The notes: generated by a model not told the origin, from the letters alone. 64,000 nt of DNA from Verrucomicrobiia bacterium (GCA_030425385.1 JAUIAH010000020.1:62001-126000); one strand, 5' to 3'. Numbered from the stretch's first letter, positions 25,445-35,676 are shown. Numbers and translations are program-made.

Positions 25445-28400
25445 TTAGGGCGCTTCCGTCGCGCGGTAGAATCCCGTGGCCAATCCTGTCCGCGCGGCGT
25501 CCGTGTCCTCGTAGACGGTCGTTTCTCCACCGGACGCCAGCGCTTCGCTCGTGATGGTCGTCCAGGCGATGAGGTCTGAACTATGCTGCACATGATAGGC
25601 AGCTCCACCTTCACTGGTGAAACTCAACTGCACGTTCCCTGCCGCGTCACGGTTCATCGTGAGAATGGCAAAGCTGTCTGCGGGAGGATCCACGATCGGC
25701 GGGGCAGCATCTGGATCGTAGAGGACGCCGGGGAACATTTGAAGTCCACGCGTGAGATCGAGCGTGCCAGAGGCAAAGTCGAGACCGCCCCCCAGCGCCG
25801 TATTCCCTCCGCCCGCCGCGAAACTATCACTTGCCGCACCAAACGACGCGCCATTGGAGCCCGTCCAATCCGGGTCCATGTCTCCCGACGCCTCGCCAAC
25901 CAACACACCATCCACAAACAGCGCGATGGATTGGCCGGTCGACGCGTCTCCATTATCGACGTCAAAGGTCCACGCCACGGGAATGAATCCTGCGGACAAT
26001 TGCGCCTCTGTGAGAGGGTGCATCACCGTCGTCACCGTGTTGCCTCCGTTCCCTGCCGCTCGCAGGACAAGGGTATTGTCAGACTCATAGACCAGTGCGA
26101 GCCCCACCGTGCCGCCGCCCGACTCCCAGATCATCTCGCGCTCTTCTTCTCCGAGAGTGTTCGCGCGGAAGTCAATCCACACACGGAAAGTCACGTCCTG
26201 TTTGTCGAGATCTCCCTGGAAATTGTCGTAGGTTGGCAGCGCCTCGACAACCATCCACGAATACTCAGGTTCTCCTAACAGATCCGCAGGCAAACTGGAT
26301 GCATCATTGGGATCCGAGCCCTCCGTCACTTCGAAACCATCCCGGAACGAATCGCCGTCTGTGTCCTCCACTAACGGATTACTCGTGGGATCTCCATTCA
26401 CCTCCTCTCCGTCAGTGCGCAGGTCGCCATCGGTGTCGGCGTTCAATGGATCTGTGTTATGTGTGGCCACCTCAGGACCATCATTCAAACCGTCCCCATC
26501 AGTGTCCGGCCCATTCGGGTCCGTGTGCGCGTCAAATTCCCTTTTGTCCGTGAGGCCATCACTGTCTTCATCACCGGTTCCATCTCTAGCCAAATCCCCA
26601 AAGACAGCCATTTCCCAGTTGTCATCCATGCCATCGCCATCGCTGTCGACAGGCACCACCGCCGTTGCCATCAATAATTCATGCACCCCCGCATCAAAGC
26701 TCGCTGAGCTATCGCCCGGGGTAGGACTCCAGAAGACTTCGACACCCGAACCGCCTCCACGCTCAAAGTAGAGCAGCTCCACTTCGTGAAACCCAGGAGC
26801 AAGGTTCACCGTGCCTAAGCTATCTGCCTGGCCACGCGTTCCGAGGAAAGCTGCCGCCGAAAGCCCACTCACAGAAACCCTCGCCCCATCGTCAGAATTC
26901 ACGCCAAAGGTGTAAACGCCTGTCTCACTAACAAAGATACTGGTGGTGGCATGCACCACGAAATCGTTGAGATCGGCACCATCTATTTCCTCAAGATTAT
27001 CAAAGGGGACATCACCGTCGTAGTTTCCAAAGGCTGCGGTCCCCACAAAGTTGATGACCGCGTGCTGACGTTGGATCACCTCGGAGTAGTCCTGATTCGC
27101 TAAGGCGGCTTCCGCATCAGCGACGCTATTCAGTGTTCCCCGCGCCTGATACGTCGCGACCGACCACACAGAGGGATCATCGCTCCCATCCGTCGGATCA
27201 CTGCCATTGGCCAACTCATAACCATCCCAAGCACCACCGCCATCCGTATCCAGCACCGTAGGATCTGTTCCCCCATCAACTTCCGCACCGTCTAACAAAC
27301 CATCCCCATCGGTATCCGCCACCAAAGGATCTGTCTCATAGGTGTTCACCTCTTCTTCATCACTGAGCCCATCACCATCACTATCGACCGGCAAGACATC
27401 GCCCAACGTTTGCTGTGGGCTGCTAAACAAGGTGCTCACATCCTCGGCACTGATGGCGCGATTGTAGAACTGCACCTCATCGATGACGCCAGCCAATGGG
27501 AGAGACCCATTGACTGACCCCAGGTGAAAGAACGACTCTAACTCCATGTCGAAATCCACTGGGTCTGGATCGGCCTCATCCAAGACCGGTTCGCCATTCA
27601 GATAGAGCGCCAAGGCATCCGCAGCATAGGTCACGACCACATGCGCCGTCTCCCCCGCCGTGAGCACCGGATCCGTCTGCGACTTCAATTCGCCTGCCAC
27701 AAACCACCACAGGGCTCCCTCGGAAGACAGCACCGCCCAGTCAGGCGTCGGCCCACCAAAGGCCGCAATGGTCTGCGTCCCCGCAATCGTGTCTGGCTGC
27801 ACCCATGCAGACACCGAGAACGCCTCGAAAGCTTCGAAGAGGTTTCCAGGAACCGCCATCTGCTCGCCGCCAGCCACACGCATCGCTGTCCCGTCGCTCC
27901 CCGCGATCGGCGATTCGCCTAACTGAACACCTCCCGTCACCATGCCATGACGATCCCAGCCACTCGCGTCATTCACCGTCTCTGAGCCCGCTGCCTCGTT
28001 CAAACGATAGTGTGCCACTGGTCCACTCAGATTGATCACGGACGCACTCACTGCCACCGGAAATTCCGTCGCCCCTTCCTCATTGTTCAGAATGATAAAC
28101 TCCGCAGCAAAGCCGCCCGATTCACCACCCGAATCGAACACATAGGTCACTTCACCCGACTCGCCGGGTGCCAAGCTCGATGGAAACGCCGACACGGCGA
28201 ATCGGTCAGGATTCACCCCGCGCACATCAATGCCGCTGATTTCTAACACATTCTCTTCGCCCAGATTGCGAATGGTGAAGGTGCCTTCATGCGTGTTTGG
28301 CACGGCCGTCACCTGACCCAGCGACGCCTTTCCGGGAGCCACCAGGTTGGGATCACCCTCGCTCACTGGGCGCGTGCCCTCTGCTAGGACCTGAATTTCC

Positions 28401-29107
28401 TCCGCTGACAATCCCCGTTCCCAGATACCCAACTCATCAATCGTCACCAGCGAGAACCGTTTCGTCGTTCCCAGAAAGCCCATGCCGATCGTTACTTCTA
28501 CAGCGCCTTCGTCAGGATCCGTTGCCGTATCGACCGTTTGTCCCCCATTGCCATTCACATCCATCAGCACGCCGTCCACATACAGTTGGACATCGCCGAT
28601 CGTTGTTCCCCCGGCAGGCAAGACGGATGCCACGTGATGCCATTCTCCATCTGTCACCACGGTATCACTAGCAAAGTTCTGCCCACCTTGGTTCTCCGTC
28701 CGGATGCTCTGGGTAGTGTGCTCAAACTTGAAATGCCAGCGACGCCCATTCTCATTCAGCCCCCACCCCACCAGCGCTGTCGCCCCCCCTGGCACTTGCC
28801 AATCCGTCTTCAGCCACATGGAAATGGTTCGCGGTGTGCTCCCGCCGAGCCCATAATAGTTCTCGATCTTCGCATAGGATGCCTCATCGAAATGCAGGGC
28901 ACTGCCGACCTTGCCCTCCACCCACATTGGCGAGCTATCGACTTCCTCATCGACAAAGACGACCCGATTCGCTCCTCCTGCCAGGTCCAGTGATTCCGTT
29001 CCTGCCCCTTCATCAAAAGACCAGAACCCCACGAGCCCATCTTCCAAGGCAGAGGCAGTATTCATGAACGCAACGGATAGAGCGAGGTAAGGAAGGAGTG
29101 TCTTCAT
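25445..29107 (-). CDS. Giant secreted LamG / thrombospondin-3 / PA14 protein
   Basis: The 1220-residue product has a signal peptide (MKTLLPYLALSVAFMNTASA). Domain order: LamG-like lectin fold (about 22-235), an immunoglobulin-like domain (about 255-355, LGEENVLEISGIDVRGVNPD), a second LamG (about 358-565), a thrombospondin type-3 calcium block (about 570-645, VDSDGDGLSDEEEV), a PA14-like domain (about 650-800, FVSETGVYTFGVNSDDGARV), a longer second type-3 block (about 815-940) and a third LamG-like region (about 950-1140). The C-terminus resembles a fibronectin-like beta-domain. All domains bind carbohydrate or calcium; no catalytic module was found. A cell-surface polysaccharide-binding or adhesion role is inferred. 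Confidence 0.9.
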   Translation of the reverse strand: MKTLLPYLALSVAFMNTASALEDGLVGFWSFDEGAGTESLDLAGGANRVVFVDEEVDSSPMWVEGKVGSALHFDEASYAKIENYYGLGGSTPRTISMWLKTDWQVPGGATALVGWGLNENGRRWHFKFEHTTQSIRTENQGGQNFASDTVVTDGEWHHVASVLPAGGTTIGDVQLYVDGVLMDVNGNGGQTVDTATDPDEGAVEVTIGMGFLGTTKRFSLVTIDELGIWERGLSAEEIQVLAEGTRPVSEGDPNLVAPGKASLGQVTAVPNTHEGTFTIRNLGEENVLEISGIDVRGVNPDRFAVSAFPSSLAPGESGEVTYVFDSGGESGGFAAEFIILNNEEGATEFPVAVSASVINLSGPVAHYRLNEAAGSETVNDASGWDRHGMVTGGVQLGESPIAGSDGTAMRVAGGEQMAVPGNLFEAFEAFSVSAWVQPDTIAGTQTIAAFGGPTPDWAVLSSEGALWWFVAGELKSQTDPVLTAGETAHVVVTYAADALALYLNGEPVLDEADPDPVDFDMELESFFHLGSVNGSLPLAGVIDEVQFYNRAISAEDVSTLFSSPQQTLGDVLPVDSDGDGLSDEEEVNTYETDPLVADTDGDGLLDGAEVDGGTDPTVLDTDGGGAWDGYELANGSDPTDGSDDPSVWSVATYQARGTLNSVADAEAALANQDYSEVIQRQHAVINFVGTAAFGNYDGDVPFDNLEEIDGADLNDFVVHATTSIFVSETGVYTFGVNSDDGARVSVSGLSAAAFLGTRGQADSLGTVNLAPGFHEVELLYFERGGGSGVEVFWSPTPGDSSASFDAGVHELLMATAVVPVDSDGDGMDDNWEMAVFGDLARDGTGDEDSDGLTDKREFDAHTDPNGPDTDGDGLNDGPEVATHNTDPLNADTDGDLRTDGEEVNGDPTSNPLVEDTDGDSFRDGFEVTEGSDPNDASSLPADLLGEPEYSWMVVEALPTYDNFQGDLDKQDVTFRVWIDFRANTLGEEEREMIWESGGGTVGLALVYESDNTLVLRAAGNGGNTVTTVMHPLTEAQLSAGFIPVAWTFDVDNGDASTGQSIALFVDGVLVGEASGDMDPDWTGSNGASFGAASDSFAAGGGNTALGGGLDFASGTLDLTRGLQMFPGVLYDPDAAPPIVDPPADSFAILTMNRDAAGNVQLSFTSEGGAAYHVQHSSDLIAWTTITSEALASGGETTVYEDTDAARTGLATGFYRATEAP

Positions 29108-29227
29108 GGGCAGTGTGAGGGGTTCCGACGGTTTTACACAATCCCGCCACGCGGGGTCAACCGTGGACTCTCACCACTCTGAGGGCCGTTCCCCAACCAG
29201 AATGGTTTCGAAAGAACGGTTCCGCTT

Positions 29228-30973
29228 TCACTCCACACGCACCCGTTTCCGCCTTCTAGCCATGTCGCCGAAGTGTTTCTTGGCGCGATCTGAGAGCGAA
29301 GTGTCGGGCAGGAGCTTCAGCACGGTGTCAGGATCATCAAAGAGCCATTCGTTGAGAACCTTTCCAATGCCGTCTCGCCGCGAATCTTCGGGGAGCAATT
29401 CCGCCGCGGCAAGCGCTCGGGGACGATCACTCTCTAACCAATCGCGAATCAAGGCCTGACAGGCATACAGGCGCCCCTCTCCATTTGGCCGTTCGCTGAG
29501 CCATGCAAGGGCTTTGTCAGGATCCTCTTTGGCGAGCGCTTCTACAATCGGCACAACCGCATAGGCATCGCGATGGAGTGTCGTGACCCATTGCGCGGCG
29601 TCAGCCAAGGCTGTCTCCGCCCAAACGCGAGCGACGACATTCGTGGCGATATTTGCCTTTGCGGCCCATTGAGCGGCGTCACGCGGGGATTGAGAGGCCC
29701 ACGCATTCATGACTATCGCCTGGGCAGGAGCGAGCCCGCCATGCGGCACCTTGAGACGTTTGATCCATTCAATCGCACCGGGAAGATCCTGAGCCACATA
29801 AGCTTCCGCCACCGATTCCAGAATACGGACGTTCTGCGTGGGCGCCGCAGTTTCAAGAAAGCCCGCCGCCACGAAAGGGGCTTCGTGTAAGAGGATCATG
29901 GCCTCGATCCACACAGCATGGCTGTCATTGACCACCTCAAGCAGCTTGCGAGCCTCGCGGGCATTCCACTCGACGATTGTCTTCACGGTCCGATCCCAGC
30001 CTCCCTGGGAAAGCGCCCTCGCAAGCCCTCCATCAGGGGGTTCTTGAAGGGACCAATGGTCCAACCACTTCACTAAGAACTCTAGTGCTGCTCTAGGATC
30101 CTCTTTGGAAAGATTTCCTAACGCCAATTGATAGTATTGTATGAACCACCCACTGTTCAGCTTCTCATCGTCCCGTGCTGCCCAAACCAAATCCACATAA
30201 GCTCCAGGCCAATTTCGGGCGACCGCTCCCGCTAGTCGACCTTCGTAGAAATCAAACGCTCGGATTCTCTGCAGATCTTCCTCAAACCAAGACACCATTC
30301 TGTCAGGATCCTTCCCCAACAGAAACGTTACCGTGGCGATAACGACAGAGGCGGCCGCCGTTTCATCATCGCGCCCACCATTCCGAATGCGTCTATCAAT
30401 ATCTACCAAGGACGCCTCAGGATCCGTCTCCGCTAAGAGCACCGCAGCCCTTGCAAAGACCTCAAAGTGATCATCATTGTCGTCGGCCACCCGCCACGTT
30501 CCCATCACGAAACGATGATATTCCTTCGGATCCGTTTCTCTCAAATGATTGAGAATGGGAACCGACAAGATTTCAAACCCTTCCTCATCTCGCAGAAACA
30601 ACGCCGCCAAGCGTCGTGCCTCCATCACGTCACGCTCGACGAGATCATTCGCCACGCGCCGCCTTTCCGCATCGAGAAGCGGACAGTCTTCATCAAGCAT
30701 CCAGCGCACAGCAGCTTCTGCATCCGCTAGGATCCACGGATCGATGAGAACCTGTGCCCGTTGACGCGCTTGATTCGAGCCCTCATCGAGCAAGGTCTCG
30801 CCCGCTTGCTGCGGGTTAGCGGCCGCAAACGTCGCCCATTCTTGATCAGTTAGAGCCTCATGACCCTGCTCTCGCACCCGCTTCTCCAGGGCCTCCGTCC
30901 CAGGCGACTCCTGGCCGCAGGCTAGCCAGGAGCAGGCCGCCAAGAGGATCAGCACTTCCCGGATCGCCCTCAT
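29228..30973 (-). CDS. Large alpha-helical lipoprotein of unknown function
   Basis: The 581-residue product begins with a lipoprotein signal (LILLAACSWLACG, likely lipidated Cys) and is then almost wholly alpha-helical, with many short repeats of the form DPDKALAWL, DPRAALEFL and DPEASL, suggesting a solenoid of TPR or HEAT type. No enzyme motif was recognised. Its start lies 1 bp from the stop of the S46 peptidase gene, so the two are almost certainly co-transcribed. It could be a partner of the peptidase in the periplasm, but this is context only. Confidence 0.72.
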   Translation of the reverse strand: MRAIREVLILLAACSWLACGQESPGTEALEKRVREQGHEALTDQEWATFAAANPQQAGETLLDEGSNQARQRAQVLIDPWILADAEAAVRWMLDEDCPLLDAERRRVANDLVERDVMEARRLAALFLRDEEGFEILSVPILNHLRETDPKEYHRFVMGTWRVADDNDDHFEVFARAAVLLAETDPEASLVDIDRRIRNGGRDDETAAASVVIATVTFLLGKDPDRMVSWFEEDLQRIRAFDFYEGRLAGAVARNWPGAYVDLVWAARDDEKLNSGWFIQYYQLALGNLSKEDPRAALEFLVKWLDHWSLQEPPDGGLARALSQGGWDRTVKTIVEWNAREARKLLEVVNDSHAVWIEAMILLHEAPFVAAGFLETAAPTQNVRILESVAEAYVAQDLPGAIEWIKRLKVPHGGLAPAQAIVMNAWASQSPRDAAQWAAKANIATNVVARVWAETALADAAQWVTTLHRDAYAVVPIVEALAKEDPDKALAWLSERPNGEGRLYACQALIRDWLESDRPRALAAAELLPEDSRRDGIGKVLNEWLFDDPDTVLKLLPDTSLSDRAKKHFGDMARRRKRVRVE

Positions 30974-30974
30974 T

Positions 30975-33275
30975 TCATTTGACGCCCATTTCCTTCAGTA
31001 GAGCATCCAATCCTTCGATCTCATCCAGGACCCAGAGAGCGTAGCGGATGTCTAGCAGAATGCTTCTTACATTCGCATCAAAGACGTAATCACCGTAGAG
31101 AGAATCCGTGTTCCCATCGAAGAGCAACCCGACCAATTCCCCCTTGGCATTCAAGGCCGCGGACCCGGAATTACCACCGGTCGTGTCCAGATTGGCCAAG
31201 TAATTGAGTGGGAGTTGGCCGTAGAACGCATCTCCGTAGGGACCATATCCATTCGTCCGGGCTCGCTGGTAAGCGGAAAGCCATCGCGGAGGCAGCTCGA
31301 AATCTTTCCTACCCGGCTGGTGCTCATCTTCCGCCAGTTGGCGCATATTCGTAAACGCGGGGACGCGCTTGATATCATCTCCGTCCCGTTTCTCATAGCC
31401 TCCCACTTTGCCGAAAGTGACCCGCAAGGTAGAATTGGCGTCCGGAGCCATGAGTTGATCGCGACTCTTGAGGAAATCACGCAAGACCTCAATGTAAAGC
31501 GGTGACACTAACAACATTTCACCCGCTTGCCGCTTGCTATGCTCTTCGTTGGCGAGAATGGTAGGTTCGGCGGAAATCGCGAGTTGGATGAGCGGATCAG
31601 GATTGACTTTGAGATCATCGAAGGCTGCATGCTGAAAGAGATCCAAGCGCGTCTCGGGATCCGCCAGGCTCGTCTCGTTGAGAAGGGTCGCCATCTTGGC
31701 CCGAATCTCCGCCCCGTCGATGGACGCCATGATCTCCTCACCAAGGAGTGCCTTGACAAAGGCAGGATGCTCTCCTTCCACTTCTAACAAACGCTTTAGG
31801 AAATGGGTGCTCACTTCGACGGCAATCTCAGGGGCAAAGGTTCCTTGCATTTGCCTTAACCCATCGCGCAAGTTGTCATACTCGCGCTCTTGATAGCTGG
31901 GAAGCCGTTCAGCGTCAGGCTTCTCCTTCTCTTTCGCGGTGCGGACAATGGTCATGGCCGCATTCAGAATCCCGTTGAAGTAGCCGTGGAAGAGGCCCCG
32001 CGTGAAGACCCGTTTCTTCCAGCCTTCCTCATACCGCTTCTGGATCGCATCCATGCGTTCCAGCACCGGCGCATATTTCTCGGCACGCGCGGGATCTTCT
32101 TTCGTCCACGCCACCAGGTCTTTCTCTAATTGCTCCTTCTTGGCGAGATATCCAATGCCATCGAGGATGGCCAAGGCTTCGCGGTTATTCTTCAAATAGT
32201 TCTCGATCCCAAAGAGTGGCGGCTGCGTCTTTGTCGCCAGCGTTTCATTGCGGCTCTCCAATTCGCGAAACACGTCTCGCAGATTCCCCAAATACTCGAC
32301 ATTGAAAGGCATGGTGCGCCCCACCGTGTCTTGCGCCTCGGCAAAGGTCGTGGCGCGATTCGTCCGTCCAGGATACCCTGCCACCATCACCAAATCACCC
32401 GGTTCCAGGCCCGGCCCACCATGGGCGACCGGCACCGTATTCTTCGCTTGATACGGCTTGTTCGCGTTCGCGTGCTCCGCGCTTTCACCATTGGGCCCTG
32501 TGTAGACACGAAGGAAAGCAAAGTCACCTACGTGACGCGGAAACTCCCAGTTACGCTCGTCCCCACCAAAGTAGCCCACCGCCTTCGGCGGCGCGTAAAC
32601 CATCCGTAGGTCCTTCAACTGGCGCTTGCGAATGAGAATAAACTGCTCACCACGAAAGAAACTCCGCACTTCCGCACGAATGCTAGGATCACTTTCTGCC
32701 TCCTTGAGAACCGCCTTCTCTCTCGTCTCGAGCTCGTTGTAGCGCTCTAACGGGTCGGCGATCTCTTCCAAACCAGCCGTCATGCGCTCGGTGATATCCG
32801 TTTGCTCAAAGGTGATAAAGACGCGGGACTCGGGGCCGGTAAAGCGCTCACCCCCTTTGCGATAATCATAGCCATCACGCATGTAGTCGATGTCGGCCTC
32901 GATGGGAGGCAAGCCTTCTTCCGCGCGCTTGGCATTCTGCTCTTTGAGTGCTGCCTTATCCTGCTCCGTCATGTAGGAAAGATAGGACTCCACGCAATGG
33001 TGATTGGTGATGATCAATCCATCCTTGGAAACGAAGGATCCGGAACAGCCATCCAGACTAACGATCGCATTAAGCGTATTAGAAGTCGGGTCTGCCAGTT
33101 CCTGAGGATCAATCTCCAAACCAAGATCGCGCAAACGATCTTCCAGTTGCGGCATCTGACTGGGCAACCACATGCCCCCGGTGGGCGGGAAATCCATGTT
33201 CGAGCTTTCTTGGGCTACCAAGTTAGTAGTGCCAAAGGTGAGTAGAATGAGGATGAGCGACAGGGAAGGTTTCAT
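30975..33275 (-). CDS. S46 family dipeptidyl-peptidase (DPP7/DPP11-like)
   Basis: The 766-residue product has a signal peptide (MKPSLSLILILLTFGTTNLV AQ) and is the normal length for the family. SLDGCSGSFVSKDGLIITNH then HCVES contains the catalytic His93. The catalytic Ser lies in TTGGNSGSAALNAKGELVG near residue 655, followed by LFDGNTDSLYGDYVFD, the region that sets P1 specificity. S46 peptidases release dipeptides from peptide N-termini in the periplasm. Whether it prefers acidic or hydrophobic P1 residues was not resolved. It is the first gene of a pair with the helical lipoprotein gene. Confidence 0.93.
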   Translation of the reverse strand: MKPSLSLILILLTFGTTNLVAQESSNMDFPPTGGMWLPSQMPQLEDRLRDLGLEIDPQELADPTSNTLNAIVSLDGCSGSFVSKDGLIITNHHCVESYLSYMTEQDKAALKEQNAKRAEEGLPPIEADIDYMRDGYDYRKGGERFTGPESRVFITFEQTDITERMTAGLEEIADPLERYNELETREKAVLKEAESDPSIRAEVRSFFRGEQFILIRKRQLKDLRMVYAPPKAVGYFGGDERNWEFPRHVGDFAFLRVYTGPNGESAEHANANKPYQAKNTVPVAHGGPGLEPGDLVMVAGYPGRTNRATTFAEAQDTVGRTMPFNVEYLGNLRDVFRELESRNETLATKTQPPLFGIENYLKNNREALAILDGIGYLAKKEQLEKDLVAWTKEDPARAEKYAPVLERMDAIQKRYEEGWKKRVFTRGLFHGYFNGILNAAMTIVRTAKEKEKPDAERLPSYQEREYDNLRDGLRQMQGTFAPEIAVEVSTHFLKRLLEVEGEHPAFVKALLGEEIMASIDGAEIRAKMATLLNETSLADPETRLDLFQHAAFDDLKVNPDPLIQLAISAEPTILANEEHSKRQAGEMLLVSPLYIEVLRDFLKSRDQLMAPDANSTLRVTFGKVGGYEKRDGDDIKRVPAFTNMRQLAEDEHQPGRKDFELPPRWLSAYQRARTNGYGPYGDAFYGQLPLNYLANLDTTGGNSGSAALNAKGELVGLLFDGNTDSLYGDYVFDANVRSILLDIRYALWVLDEIEGLDALLKEMGVK

Positions 33276-33447
33276 CGCTCCATCCTGCCATGGAACGGAA
33301 TCAATGCAATCCGTAGAAGCTGGCAGAAAGGTTGGCTAGACAACTCACAGCAGAGGAGAGGAGTCCTCCAAGGGCCCTTTGTGTTTCGGGGGCGCTCACA
33401 CCGACACCTCTTCACGCGATCTCATCGTCTTTCCGCCTTAGGCGTAA

Positions 33448-34032
33448 TCACTGAGAGACTGAGGAAACTACGGACAAGGCCACACAGGTGATGAATATGC
33501 CGACAAGGACAACGATATTCACGATGCATGGGACCATCCCAAATGGCAGGGATCGATAACGGGACCAGCTTGTGGCACGCGCATCGAATAAAACCATCAA
33601 GATCACAAAGGCAATCAGCGCGTAGTGCCCATAACGGAATAGTGACTCGAAGATTATCATAGGAGTGCTCAGTAGTGACTGCGATTGGTCTATGTTAGCT
33701 AATTCCCACAAGATTTGGACTTTCGGCACCATAAACGTGGCGACAAACGCGCCGATCCCCAGCGCTGGCAACACCAGCAGCAGCGAGTAGAACCAATGAC
33801 GCCAGACACGCACGGGGCTTGCTTTCGCATATTCGTGCCCAAGTTCACTTGGGCTGCCCAGGCGGGAAACACCAATCGAAAAGGCTTCTTGCTCCGAAAG
33901 CCCAACATTCATCAATGCGGCAATCTGCTCTCGCAAGTGTCCCTCCAATTCCTCCAAGTCATCCTTCGAACACGCCGTCTCTCGTTGCATGGCGACTTTC
34001 CATTGGGTGATTGATTGGTCTAGATTGTGCAT
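33448..34032 (-). CDS. PadR-associated membrane protein (HAAS-like N-terminus)
   Basis: The start at 34032 gives MHNLDQSITQWKVAMQRETA, overlapping the end of the PadR gene by 13 bp; a longer upstream frame is not family-like. Residues 1-70 form the helical HAAS-type region (LEELEGHLREQIAALMNVGL SEQEAF) common in proteins encoded after PadR regulators. Three or four membrane segments follow (about 82-104, 130-148 and 160-190). Such proteins are thought to work with their PadR partner in envelope regulation, but mechanisms vary. Total 194 residues. Confidence 0.82.
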   Translation of the reverse strand: MHNLDQSITQWKVAMQRETACSKDDLEELEGHLREQIAALMNVGLSEQEAFSIGVSRLGSPSELGHEYAKASPVRVWRHWFYSLLLVLPALGIGAFVATFMVPKVQILWELANIDQSQSLLSTPMIIFESLFRYGHYALIAFVILMVLFDARATSWSRYRSLPFGMVPCIVNIVVLVGIFITCVALSVVSSVSQ

Positions 34033-34364
34033 GGCTCCAAATTCCAAAGTTGATTGAGAACATGATTCGTCACTTGCCACTGTGATTGTTGTTCCGCCAG
34101 GGCATTCCGCCCCTTACGATTGATCTGATAGTATCGCCTCTTCTTACCCGTCTCTTCCGCAATTCGCCATCGGGATTTCACGAGGCCCTGCTTCTCTAAA
34201 CGTCGCAATACCGGATACAGCATTCCGTCCGACCACTCGATCTTCGAATCCGACGTGGCACGCACTTCCTGTATCATCGCGTAGCCATAGGTCTCGCCCC
34301 GGGTCAGGATCGATAGAATCATCGGCGTCGCCGATGCCGCTACAAGTTCTTTAGATTGGAGCAT
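34020..34364 (-). CDS. PadR-family transcriptional regulator
   Basis: The 114-residue protein is a winged-helix PadR regulator: PMILSILTRGETYGYAMIQE (helices 1-2), SDGMLYPVLRRLEKQGLVKS (recognition helix) and GKKRRYYQINRKGRNAL (wing). PadR proteins act as dimers, usually repressing their own operon. A perfect palindrome of ATGTAT/ATACAT type stands 37 bp upstream of the start. The overlap with the downstream membrane protein gene indicates one operon. Confidence 0.93.
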   Translation of the reverse strand: MLQSKELVAASATPMILSILTRGETYGYAMIQEVRATSDSKIEWSDGMLYPVLRRLEKQGLVKSRWRIAEETGKKRRYYQINRKGRNALAEQQSQWQVTNHVLNQLWNLEPCTI

Positions 34365-34400
34365 GAGACTCTCAAACCTCCTCCGTTAATACATTGCACT

Positions 34401-34426
34401 GCCATGTATCAACATGCATACATGGC
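34401..34426. promoter_or_regulatory. Palindromic PadR operator candidate
   Basis: GCCATGTAT (34401-34409) is followed after 8 nt by its perfect reverse complement ATACATGGC (34418-34426). PadR regulators typically bind ATGT-N8-10-ACAT dyads, and this fits with 9-bp arms. A further ATGTATGT lies at 34433-34440. The position just upstream of the padR gene argues for autoregulation. Confidence 0.75.
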
Positions 34427-34563
34427 CGCGCTATGTATGTCAAGGATTTGATGTCCGTTTTGAAAGGTCAGCTCCTCAATGATTTAGCAGACAAGAGGCA
34501 CCCTGGATACTTGGCGCCAGCGTAGAAATCTGAAAAACACCCTTAATCCTCTTTGCTATAGCG

Positions 34564-34953
34564 TTAGTCTTCGATGCACTCGATGCTCTCGCCTGTTGAA
34601 GACGCCGTGTCCATGAGACGATCGAACGCGTCGAGAAGACGCAAGAAGTCGCTACGATTCACCTTCTTTGTAATCTCCTTCCGCAAGGGGTGAGTCTGCC
34701 ACCCCGTCGTGACCTGCCATGACGTTGGCTGCTGCCGTATTCGCTCCCTCACTTCCGCAGTGATATCCCGCAGGCGAGGGAATTCGCTTGGGGAAAACTC
34801 CACACGTCCGTAGAGATCGATGTATTTGCCAGTCTGTTTAGCAAGCGACTCGAACCATGGGTGCATGAACCAATAGTATCCGTCATCATCGAATGAGAGA
34901 CCATGTCTAAGCGCATTGGGCAGCGCTCCTTTGATCGTAAGGTCCAGGGCCAT
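34564..34953 (-). CDS. Hypothetical protein
   Basis: The 129-residue frame opens MALDLTIKGALPNALRHGLS and contains DDGYYWFMHPWFESLAKQTG and TAEVRERIRQQPTSWQVTTG. There is no signal peptide or membrane segment. Residues 90-120 form a charged helix (KKVNRSDFLRLLDAFDRLMD). No family was recognised, but composition and the sensible acidic end (SIECIED) look like a real soluble protein. It stands alone between the PadR operator region and the PDZ protein gene. Confidence 0.6.
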   Translation of the reverse strand: MALDLTIKGALPNALRHGLSFDDDGYYWFMHPWFESLAKQTGKYIDLYGRVEFSPSEFPRLRDITAEVRERIRQQPTSWQVTTGWQTHPLRKEITKKVNRSDFLRLLDAFDRLMDTASSTGESIECIED

Positions 34954-35019
34954 CGTTCCAATTGAAGATTGCGATAGTGGCTGAATGACTGGGAAAGCGC
35001 AACGCCTCTAAGCCCGGCT

Positions 35020-35676
35020 TCAGTGATCCTCCGGGCCATTCGCTTTCACAGGCTGCTCCGAAGCATTCTCTTCGATGGAGGCTTCAAGCTTCTCAAAGGC
35101 GCGCGTCAATGCCTCCCATTCGTCCTCAGTGTCATCAAAGAGTTGTTCCATTGCCTGGGCTTCGCGAAATTCTGGGAGCCCTGGTTGCCAGAAATCCTTC
35201 AATGGGTAAGCCGCGCGATCTTCGGCCTTCACCTTTATTTCCAATTCAGGCTGATCAAGGCAGCGATAAACGTGCAACGTGACTTCCGTACCCACCGTCA
35301 TCGCGTTGATGCGTTGCTCCAGGTCACTCTTCTGCGCCACGGGCTCGCCATTCCACGCACGAATGATATCGCCGCGGCGGAGGCCAGCGCGTTCCCCTGG
35401 ACCTTGCGGTGCGACCTCGGAGAGGCGCACGCCTTTGGCGGCAGCCGCCTCCTCGAGAGCATCAGCATCTTGCAGCACGAGCCCGATCCAGGGCTCAGGC
35501 ACCGCCGTCTCCTGCACGGAAAGCAGGCTTCCAAGGCTTCCCAAGTCCATTGTATCCCCAAAACGGATGGGGGCGTCATCCAGCAACCGCATGTCCTCGG
35601 TTGCGCAGAGGATGAACGGGGCAAGCACGATTGCGTATAAGGCTACCTGGCGCACGCGGGAAATTACGCTGGTCAC
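35020..35676 (-). CDS. Exported PDZ-domain protein
   Basis: The 218-residue product has an N-terminal hydrophobic export signal (VALYAIVLAPFILCATED). One PDZ domain spans about residues 60-155: WIGLVLQDAD, GVRLSEVAPQGPGERAGLRR, GDIIRAWNGEPV and TLHVYRCLDQPELEIKV, the classic substrate-tail-binding fold. No protease domain is attached. A Glu-rich helical tail follows (EDEWEALTRAFEKLEASIEE). It may be an adaptor for an envelope protease. The coding strand is divergent from the lactonase-like gene. Confidence 0.83.
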   Translation of the reverse strand: MTSVISRVRQVALYAIVLAPFILCATEDMRLLDDAPIRFGDTMDLGSLGSLLSVQETAVPEPWIGLVLQDADALEEAAAAKGVRLSEVAPQGPGERAGLRRGDIIRAWNGEPVAQKSDLEQRINAMTVGTEVTLHVYRCLDQPELEIKVKAEDRAAYPLKDFWQPGLPEFREAQAMEQLFDDTEDEWEALTRAFEKLEASIEENASEQPVKANGPEDH

